DNA of 26,795 nucleotides from assembly GCA_001275005.1 (NCBI GenBank), contig JWZX01002471.1, positions 1-26,795 of the forward strand, written 5' to 3'. This stretch comes from Chrysochromulina tobinii. Taxonomy: Eukaryota; Haptophyta; Prymnesiales; Chrysochromulinaceae. The notes below the pieces were generated by a model. That model was not told the origin of the DNA. It worked only from the letters and a program-made list of their open reading frames with translations, and ran no database searches. This document shows, in pieces, positions 16,158-23,400 of the stretch. The translations under genes were made by a program, and so were the position numbers. Numbering within the stretch: the first letter of the stretch is position 1; every line of letters begins with the position of its first letter.

Positions 16158-19073
16158 TTATTCTGAACCAATTGGTGCGGCGACGTGTTCCAGAACACAG
16201 CCTTTTCTCTTCGGCCAGCGAAGGGCAAAGAAGCCACCCCGTGGCTCCCCGGCATGACGCTGAGGAGGCTGTTCGGCAACTCCGTCGCTCTCTGGCCAGT
16301 GCTCCGCCCCTGGCAGCGACAGTCGAAGCTGCCCCTCGGTCTTCGCGTCGCGCCCAAAGCCGGTAAGCCTCCATGTCTCATCTCGGCCGCCCGCCCGCAC
16401 GAGCTGCTCCGAGGGCGCCACCAAGTGCTCCCACGAGAGGGGCACCGATTTCGTCGAGAGTCGCTCGGCTACCTCGGTATGCACAGGGTCGGCGCCCAGA
16501 GGCAGCCAGTGCAACCAAATATTGACCAGCAGAGTCACGCGAGGTGGCGAGGCCTCCGCTGTCCCCTCCGCCGCTCCCGCTCGGACCGTCACCACCGCCC
16601 CCTCCCCTGCAGCATGCGCTGTGCGCCCCTCTCTGGCGCGTTTCGAGCCGCTCAGGCGCGGTCGCGCGGCGAGCGCCGCAGGCGCGCCGTGCAGCAGTCG
16701 GCCATCGAAGGCCAGGTGCCATCCGGGCTGTGGGTAGCATGCATGCGCGCTGCGTACGGGCCCAGAGCACGCCCCTGCCACATCGGCCGCATGGAGAGGC
16801 GAGGCGACAGGGAGCACGACCGTTGGCGCGCCGCCTTCGGCAGAGAGATATGTCACGGTCGCGAGGTGGGGATGCACGCACACGCCCTCTTCGTGATGAA
16901 GCTCGTAATCGCGGTCGAAATGAAAGCCAATGTCGCGGCTGCTTTCGACCACTTGAGTCCACCACTCGGCGCCCGACCGTCGCGCATCGAACCGCTGACC
17001 GGCGGTGTGATGCCGGAAGATGTCGAGGACGAGCCTCTCCAGAGCACTCGTTGGCTTTGTGTGGGCGCCCACCCAGTAGGTCGCATTCGTCTCGTACGGC
17101 ACCCCTAGCCGGCGCGTGTGCGCCTTCACCTTGAGATACGCCGCGGTGCAGTCGCGCACGAGTCTGGGGATCGCGTGATCAGGGACGATGGCCCGCCACA
17201 CGCGCGTTGAGAAGTCCATCTGGGGATGCTCGGATTCGTCCTCGTCGCCTTCCTCGCCGTCGCCGGACGTGGTGCGTCCGTCCTCGTCAACAGTGAGCTC
17301 AGGCACGCCCTCCTCCTCCTCGCCCTCCTCCTCGCCCTCCTCCTCGCCCTCCTCCTCCTCGCCCTCCTTCTCGTCCTCCTCCTCCCTCTCCTCGCCCTGC
17401 TCCTCGCCCTCATCGCCCTCCTCCTCGCCCTCCTCGCCGCCCTCCTCGCCCTCCTCGCCCTCCTCGCCCTCCTCCTCGCCTCCCTCCTCGCCCTCGCCCT
17501 TCGCCAAGTGCACGAGCACCCCATGCTCGAGCAAGCTCCCCACGAGCTCAAACAGGTCGCCCGCCCGCTCGCCGTCCGCCGCCGCCTCGAGCACTCCGAG
17601 CCGCACGCCCCGACAGCCCGCCTCGAGCAACTGAATGACGGAGCGCGCCAAGCTGGGGAGCACTTCAAACGCCGGGCTCGCGTCGCCCGAGAGCGCACGC
17701 GCGTTGCGCACGTTGGTGAAGAGCGCGAGCTCGGGTACGGCGCCCTGGCCCACCTGCCACGCCACCAGCTCGCCGTTGGTGTGGGCGAGGTCGACTAGCC
17801 GCGCACAGTACGGCGCTCGGAGTCGCACGCGGCTCGTGCCGTCAAGGGCGAGTGGCTGCTCGACGGGTGCGGGGGGCACGGCTGCTGGGGCGGTCGCCTC
17901 GGCGAGCGTGCTGAGCGGCGGCGCGTCCATGGGCGGCAGAGAGTGCAGCAGATAGCGCAGGCTGAGGGCATCGAGAGCGCGACCGAGTGTGCCATCTTCC
18001 CACAACTCTAACGTGAGCCAAAAGGGCACGTGCGGCGGCGTGAACGCCCCCGCGCACAGCTCCCAGCCCTTGCGAGGCGACCCAGCGCATTGGGAGCGGA
18101 GCAGACCCAGGGGCAGTGTGCGAAGCAACCCAAACGGCCGAAGCACGTCCGCGTCGTCGTGGGCGTCCGCGTCGTCGTGGGCGCCCGCGTCGTCGTGGGC
18201 GCCCGCGTCGTGCGCCTCCTGCCGCGGGCCGGCGAGTGCGGCGAGCGCGGCCCGGGCGCGCTTGGACAAGGGCAGCGTTTCGTCCTCGACGAGCAGGTCG
18301 CGCCAGGTGTGCCGCTGGTAGGTCGAGAAGGTGAGATGGAGTGAGTGGCCTGAGCGCTGCGCTAACGCTTGGTGCACCACGCCGCGAGGCAGGTAGAGCA
18401 CGTCACCCGGCCGTAGAGTAAGCTCCTGCGTGGGCGCACCGAGCTCAGCGGCTCGAAACTCAGTCGTGCGGTTCGCTGCCGGGTTCGTGCAAGCGTCCGG
18501 TCGGTCATAGAGCCGCCAGCGCTTTGATCCTTCGAGCTGGATGACAAAGACCTCGACGTCGTCGTAGTGCGGCGGAAAGCCCTGCGAACCGGCAGGCGTC
18601 AGGTACGCCGCGCATCCGACCGGGTGGCCGAAGTGCTCCTGTAGGCACGAGCAGAGCTCAAACGAGGCCTGGTGCCACTGCTGCGGCTGCACGAGCCGAA
18701 TCGAATAGCCGCCAGAGGAGAAAGCTTTCCACACCACGTCGGCATCGACCTCGCCATCGCCACCGTTCAGTGCGGAGCGCTTTCCGTCGACGTACTTGGT
18801 CACGTCCACATCGCGAAGAAATCGGGCTGGCCGCGGCTCCCTGCGCCTCACCAGTGCCTTGACATCTGCAAGCGTGAGCATCTTTGAAGGACTACCAGCC
18901 GGCGATGGCTTCTCCGTGCATCGCACTAGCAGCGGCTTCTGCAAAAAGTACATTTGATGGAATTGTGCGGTTGGCATCTGCAGCAGGTTGGCGAGCATGC
19001 GTGATCCGCGGTCCTCGACGTCGGCTTCGGATCCACCCAGGCCGCGGCTCCACCATGCGATAGCCGATCGCAT
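16158..19073 (-). CDS. NO66/RIOX1-type JmjC oxygenase fused to a second 2-oxoglutarate oxygenase-like domain
   Basis: The 971-residue protein has an ATG at 19073. Residues about 30-265 match the ribosomal-oxygenase JmjC family closely: YFLQKPLLV, GCAAYLTPAGSQGFPPHYDD (iron ligands H169, D171), VIQLEGSKRWRLY, LRPGDVLYLPRGVVHQA (H234) and HSLHLTFSTYQRHTWRDLL. In animals this family hydroxylates a histidine of a large-subunit ribosomal protein. Residues 290-520 correspond to the dimerisation and winged-helix region, here with a His-Asp-Asp-Ala repeat (288-309). A Glu/Gly-rich acidic linker spans about 525-615. Residues 620-862 look like another double-stranded beta-helix oxygenase: GFHFDRD (H718, D720), HLATVTYLS, LAFDGRLLHGAP (H795) and RVTLLVNIW (R845, candidate 2-oxoglutarate anchor). 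The fusion is one unbroken frame. Nuclear/nucleolar action is inferred from the family. Confidence 0.85.
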   Translation of the reverse strand: MRSAIAWWSRGLGGSEADVEDRGSRMLANLLQMPTAQFHQMYFLQKPLLVRCTEKPSPAGSPSKMLTLADVKALVRRREPRPARFLRDVDVTKYVDGKRSALNGGDGEVDADVVWKAFSSGGYSIRLVQPQQWHQASFELCSCLQEHFGHPVGCAAYLTPAGSQGFPPHYDDVEVFVIQLEGSKRWRLYDRPDACTNPAANRTTEFRAAELGAPTQELTLRPGDVLYLPRGVVHQALAQRSGHSLHLTFSTYQRHTWRDLLVEDETLPLSKRARAALAALAGPRQEAHDAGAHDDAGAHDDADAHDDADVLRPFGLLRTLPLGLLRSQCAGSPRKGWELCAGAFTPPHVPFWLTLELWEDGTLGRALDALSLRYLLHSLPPMDAPPLSTLAEATAPAAVPPAPVEQPLALDGTSRVRLRAPYCARLVDLAHTNGELVAWQVGQGAVPELALFTNVRNARALSGDASPAFEVLPSLARSVIQLLEAGCRGVRLGVLEAAADGERAGDLFELVGSLLEHGVLVHLAKGEGEEGGEEEGEEGEEGEEGGEEGEEEGDEGEEQGEEREEEDEKEGEEEEGEEEGEEEGEEEEGVPELTVDEDGRTTSGDGEEGDEDESEHPQMDFSTRVWRAIVPDHAIPRLVRDCTAAYLKVKAHTRRLGVPYETNATYWVGAHTKPTSALERLVLDIFRHHTAGQRFDARRSGAEWWTQVVESSRDIGFHFDRDYELHHEEGVCVHPHLATVTYLSAEGGAPTVVLPVASPLHAADVAGACSGPVRSAHACYPQPGWHLAFDGRLLHGAPAALAARPRLSGSKRAREGRTAHAAGEGAVVTVRAGAAEGTAEASPPRVTLLVNIWLHWLPLGADPVHTEVAERLSTKSVPLSWEHLVAPSEQLVRAGGRDETWRLTGFGRDAKTEGQLRLSLPGAEHWPESDGVAEQPPQRHAGEPRGGFFALRWPKRKGCVLEHVAAPIGSE
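17290..17500. repeat. CTC-CTC-GCC microsatellite coding a Glu/Gly acidic linker
   Basis: Imperfect trinucleotide arrays (CTC, TCC, GCC) encode about 65 mostly Glu and Gly residues on the minus strand. This separates the JmjC part from the second oxygenase-like domain. The opposite-strand reading as poly-Leu or poly-Ser is spurious. Confidence 0.9.
18147..18216. repeat. 18-bp coding minisatellite
   Basis: About 3.5 copies of a GCGTCGTCGTGGGC-GYCC unit encode the AHDDAG/AHDDAD repeat in the oxygenase gene, between the JmjC domain and the following helical region. Copy number is likely to vary between strains. Confidence 0.9.
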
Positions 19074-19162
19074 CGTGTCACGTGAACGAAAAGTGAACGT
19101 TACCGGTAATTAACTTGACTGCTCGACAACCGGCACGGCGCGTTTGGTTACCGTCGTCCAAG
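19074..19162 (-). promoter_or_regulatory. 89-bp upstream gap with TAATTAA element
   Basis: TAATTAA at 19107-19113 sits 34 bp before the oxygenase gene's ATG, within GTTACCGGTAATTAAC, which is partly palindromic. The previous gene's stop is only 89 bp away, so the promoter must be compact or lie inside that gene. Confidence 0.25.
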
Positions 19163-20128
19163 TCACGGGACGCCTGTACCCGTAAAAAGACACCGGGGGG
19201 AGCCGGGGCACCGGAGGAGGCCGAAGGCAGTTTCAAAGCCCCGGCGTGTCCATGCCTCGCGGCATTCTGGGCGTTTCCAAGCATCGTAGGTCTTATTCAT
19301 CAGGAGAGCGGTAAAGAAGGCCGACTGCGGCGGGAAGCCAAAGCCGAGAAGCCCAGCGTAGAAGACGTCCGTGGACGCCACCGTGTCCTCCGAGTCCTCC
19401 TTCAGCCCAGCGATATCGTTGATGTGCGCATACAGCGGAGCCCGCGGCGCGCTAATGAGGGCCTCATCAGCCACCAGGTACAGGTCGGGGAAGAGCTCGC
19501 CCACGACCGAGTAGTTGAAGTGACGAGCGAGCCGCTTGAACGCCAGTCGCGAGCCGGAATGATAGCAGCTAAAGTCCCAACTGAACGACGGCTCGTATCG
19601 GATGATCTTGTCCTCGTGCAGTGGCACATGTGGATTCACCTCCACAATGATCACACGCGGTCGGTACTTGTGTGCAAGGATGGCGTGCAACACGTGCCAA
19701 TCGTTGCCATCGATATCCACCGAGAGCAGGTCGAAGGCCTTCGGGACCATGTGTTCCACGAACAGCTGGATGATGTTTTCTCTCGTGATGAAGTGCTGGG
19801 CGAGGTTCATGGACGGGTTGGCCACTCCGCCATCCATCATGAGGCCATCCCAACCACAGTCCAGTCGAAGCGTTCGCGAGTTGCAGGACAGTCCATCCTG
19901 CGTGCCGAACTCCACGAAGAAGCGATTTGTCGTGCCGAGATCCTCAAATAACTTCCAAATCATTCCGTCGGCGCCAAGTTGAGAGAAGGTCCTTCCGTTC
20001 CACCGCGGCAGTCTTGGCTCTGAGGAGCTTTGGGCCGCTGTGTGTAGCCCCGGCAAAAACGGCGGCCTGCTGCACGTCTCGTGCCTCTGCGGGGAGGACG
20101 CGACAGCCGTCCAGGTTCTCTTGTCCAT
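19163..20128 (-). CDS. Star-like FkbM-type methyltransferase
   Basis: The protein has 321 residues from an ATG at 20128. It reads FSQLGADGMIWKLFEDLG (48-65), then motif I FFVEFGTQDG (70-79), the strand-2 acidic residue in WDGLMMDG (D99), DLLSVDIDGNDWHVL (133-147) and RVIIVEVNPHVP (158-169), followed by a Tyr-rich segment and FPDLYLV. This arrangement matches the FkbM/Star-like methyltransferase group, which is longer than bare FkbM domains and differs from the two other copies in the window. The first 45 residues are poorly conserved in character; a weak targeting function is possible but no clear signal peptide is seen. Substrate is unknown. It lies 361 bp downstream of the giant membrane-protein gene and 89 bp upstream of the oxygenase gene, on the same strand. 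Confidence 0.8.
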   Translation of the reverse strand: MDKRTWTAVASSPQRHETCSRPPFLPGLHTAAQSSSEPRLPRWNGRTFSQLGADGMIWKLFEDLGTTNRFFVEFGTQDGLSCNSRTLRLDCGWDGLMMDGGVANPSMNLAQHFITRENIIQLFVEHMVPKAFDLLSVDIDGNDWHVLHAILAHKYRPRVIIVEVNPHVPLHEDKIIRYEPSFSWDFSCYHSGSRLAFKRLARHFNYSVVGELFPDLYLVADEALISAPRAPLYAHINDIAGLKEDSEDTVASTDVFYAGLLGFGFPPQSAFFTALLMNKTYDAWKRPECREAWTRRGFETAFGLLRCPGSPRCLFTGTGVP

Positions 20129-20489
20129 CGGTTCTCTCGAGTCGCGTCGTCTTGGGCGATTTGCAATTTAGTTTTGTGTGCATTGTGGCGATTTAATTAA
20201 ACGACTCGAGTTGTGATCAGCCCCGCGAGGCTATTTCGTAGTGCGGCCAGTTGCACGCTGCCATCCTTGCAGGCGATTCGAGTGCTGTCTGTGGCATGCT
20301 CATCGCCTCATCCACGCATATGCATGATCTCGAATCCTGCTCTTCGGAGCCCACCCGCTCTCCCTTCACACCGCTCTCCCTCCACACCGCTCTCCCTCCA
20401 TACCGCTCGAGCCGCCAAGTCGCGACCGTGCCCGCATCGCCGCGCTGCCATGCCACGTCATCCGTACGTCAAGACCCCTCATCACGTCA
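20129..20489 (-). other. Intergenic region with AT palindrome and 17-bp tandem repeat
   Basis: TTAATTAA at 20193-20200 lies 65 bp before the ATG at 20128, a likely promoter element by position. About three copies of a 17-bp CCGCTCTCCCTCCACA-type unit lie at 20352-20407, in the 3' flank of the giant gene. No coding sequence or RNA gene is supported. Confidence 0.4.
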
Positions 20490-23400
20490 TCAGCGCGTCA
20501 ATCTCGATGTGCCTTCGACATTCGCCTCGCCAGAGCGATCGTCGACTATAGCTCTGGTCCTCGTGCCACCGCAAGGACTGATTTCGGAGCCAGGACTGGC
20601 ACTGGACCGACCGTCACTGGTACTGGTGTCGGCGTCAGCATCGGGGCCGTGCCCGTTGGTGTCGGTCGCGGCTGGGACAGAGGAGAGGTCAATACCGGCG
20701 GCCTCGCCGCTTCTCTTGCGCGGCGCCGCTACGGCAGGCGCGGCGGCGGCGGCACACGGGGGCGCAGGCGCGAGGGAAGGCGGCACCGAACTGCGGTCGG
20801 AGCGGGGAAAGTGCATGTGCTGCCTGATGTTGGTCTTCCAGCTCCAGTGGAGAGCTTTCTCATCGCCCGGTGCGGCAGCTGCAGACGGCAGCGGCGATGG
20901 CAGCGGCACATTGAACGCTCCAGGTACCGGCATCGCGTGAGGCATCGGCTTGGCCCGCACCAGGTAGAACTCTGGCACGGTCGTCCGCTCCGTGAGCCGC
21001 GCATGCCGATGACGCACCGAGCTCTCGGTGCGTCCCGGCAGAAGCTCAGTAATCATGCGCCATTGATTGCCAAAGCGTGCCGCCGCCTCCAGAATAATGG
21101 CATCCTCTCGAGGCGAAAACAAACTCGGGGCTGCGTTTTGCACCTTCGCGGCGTGCACGCACGGCGCACTGTTCGCAATGCTCTGCTGCACGCCCGACGA
21201 AATGCTCGCAACCATCGAGAAGTCCAACTGTCGATTCTTGACTCGCTGCCAGCGATTGCGAACGCTGTCTGCGGAGCGAGTTCCGATTGCTGCCGCCACG
21301 ACGTTCCAGTCGGTGCCATGCTGCAACACGGCGCGGGCTATGGCTTCGTCATGAGCGGCGGTCCAGCGCACCCTGCGGACGACATCATGTCGCTCTTCGT
21401 CGATCACTTCAAGAGAAGCATCCCCAAGAGAAGCCTTCGCAGCTCGCAAGGTCATGCCTGTCTCCGAGCCCACATCCGAGCCCACATCCGAGCCCGCCGC
21501 CGAGCTACCGTCACCACCAAGATGGCCCCGCTCACTCCCAGCCCCACCGCCGTTGCTGCCACAAAGACTGCTACCGCTACAGGTGGGTGGGCCGGGCGGG
21601 ATCGAGTTGGGTGGCGACTCGGACGGCGGCTGTGGAGCCTCAGGCAGCGCAGGACTCTGAGTTCCGAAGCGGTGTTTGAGCATATGCAAGTCGAGCTGAG
21701 CGCGGTCGCGCGAGTCTCGAAAATTGTCGGCCAGGCGGCGAAGGCGGCGACGCGAGACGCACGCGAACAGGAATGCTAGAAGTGAAAGAAGCACAAGCCC
21801 GGCAAAAAGCCCCCCCTGCCACTTGAGGCCTACGTCAACGAAGGCGACGTCAAAGAAGGAATTGGACGGGAGCGGTGGGCTCGACGGCGGCGGCAGCGGT
21901 ACCGCGGCGCCTGGCGGGCAGAAGCTGCCCCGCTCGCAAGGCAAGCACGCGGGCCCAAAGAGGCCGCCATACGGAGCGTACGTGCCCGGCGAGCAGTCGA
22001 CACAGAATGTGCCAGCCTCGCCTTGGCGCTTGCCAATAGGGCAGGCAGTGCACTCGGCGCCTCCCACAGAGCGGTCGTAGCCGGGCTTGCAGGGGGAGCA
22101 TTCGCCGCGGACATTGAGCTCCGTGTGCTCTTCGCACTCGTAGCAGATATCGAAATGGTCATCGCGGCGTGAGGAGGGAGCGGGGCAACGGACGCATCCG
22201 TTGCCAAAGAGGCTGCGTGCAGTGCCAGGCTGAGAGCATCTGATAAAGGGCAGAAGACGGCTAGCTCTGCCTACGTGTCCAAGCAGCACGTCGAGGTCGC
22301 CGTCGCCGTCCACGTCCGCCGCCGCGATCGACCTCGTGTACGCGCTTCCGCCGGGCAGCTCAATGCTCGTCGGGAACGTGCCGTCGCCCGCGTTGAGCAG
22401 CACGCGGCTGGGACTGCCGTCGATCCCAAGCATCAAGTCCAGGTCGCCATCGCCGTTGACGTCCGCCGCCGCGATCGAGTACGTGGAAGCGCCGCCACCG
22501 GGCAGCTCGATGCTCGTCGGGAACGTGCCGTCGCCCGCGTTGAGCAGCACGCGGCTAGGACTGTTAAAGTTCCCAAGAAGCACGTCGAGGTCGCCGTCGC
22601 CGTCCACGTCCGCCGCCGCGATCGAGCTCGTGGACGCGCCGCCGCCGGGAAGCTCGACGCTCGTCGGGAAGGTGCCATCGCCCGCGTTGAGCAGCACGCG
22701 GCTGGGACTGCCGTCGTTCCCAAGCAGCACGTCGAGGTCGCCGTCGCCGTCCACGTCCGCCGCCGCAATCGAGCTTGTGTACGCGCTTCCGCCGGGCAGC
22801 TCGATGCTCGTCGGGAACGTGCCGTCGCCCGCGTTGAGCAGCACTCTGCTGGGCCTGCCAGCGACCCCAAGCAGCACGTCGAGGTCGCCGTCGCCGTCCA
22901 CGTCCGCTGCCGCGATCGAGTACACGATCGAGGACGCGATCGACCGTCTGCCACCAAGAAGCACGTCGAGGTCGCCATCGCCGTCGCCGTCGGCGTCCGC
23001 CGCCGCGATCGAGCGCGTGTTCATGCCGCCGCCGGGCAGCTCGACGCTCGTCGGGAACGTGCCATCGCCTGCGTTGAGCAGCACTCGGCTGGGACTGTCT
23101 ACGTTCCCAAGAAGCACGTCGAGGTCGCCGTCGCCGTCCACGTCCGCCGCCGCGATCGAGCTTGTGTACGCGCTTCCGCCGGGCAGCTTGATGCTCGTCG
23201 GGAACGTGCCGTCGCCCGCGTTGAGCAGCACTCTAGAACTGCCGTCGTTCCCAAGCAGCACGTCGAGGTCGCCGTCGCCGTCCACGTCCGCCGCCGCGAT
23301 CGAGTACGTGGACGCGCTGCCGCCGGGCAGCTCGATGCTCGTCGGGAATGTACCGTCGCCCACGATGAGCAGCACGCGGCTGGGACTGCCGTCGTTCCCA

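Noticed and set aside
16040-16381. Extension of the EF-hand gene's frame upstream to 16381
   Set aside because: It would overlap the end of the oxygenase gene and has Arg-rich composition; the ATG at 16039 gives no overlap.
16185-17134. Plus-strand frames opposite the oxygenase gene
   Set aside because: Arg/Pro-rich shadow translations with no domain; the minus-strand oxygenase motifs explain this DNA.
17126-17798. Arg-, Ser- or Leu-rich frames over the CTC/GCC microsatellite
   Set aside because: They arise from reading a trinucleotide repeat in other frames.
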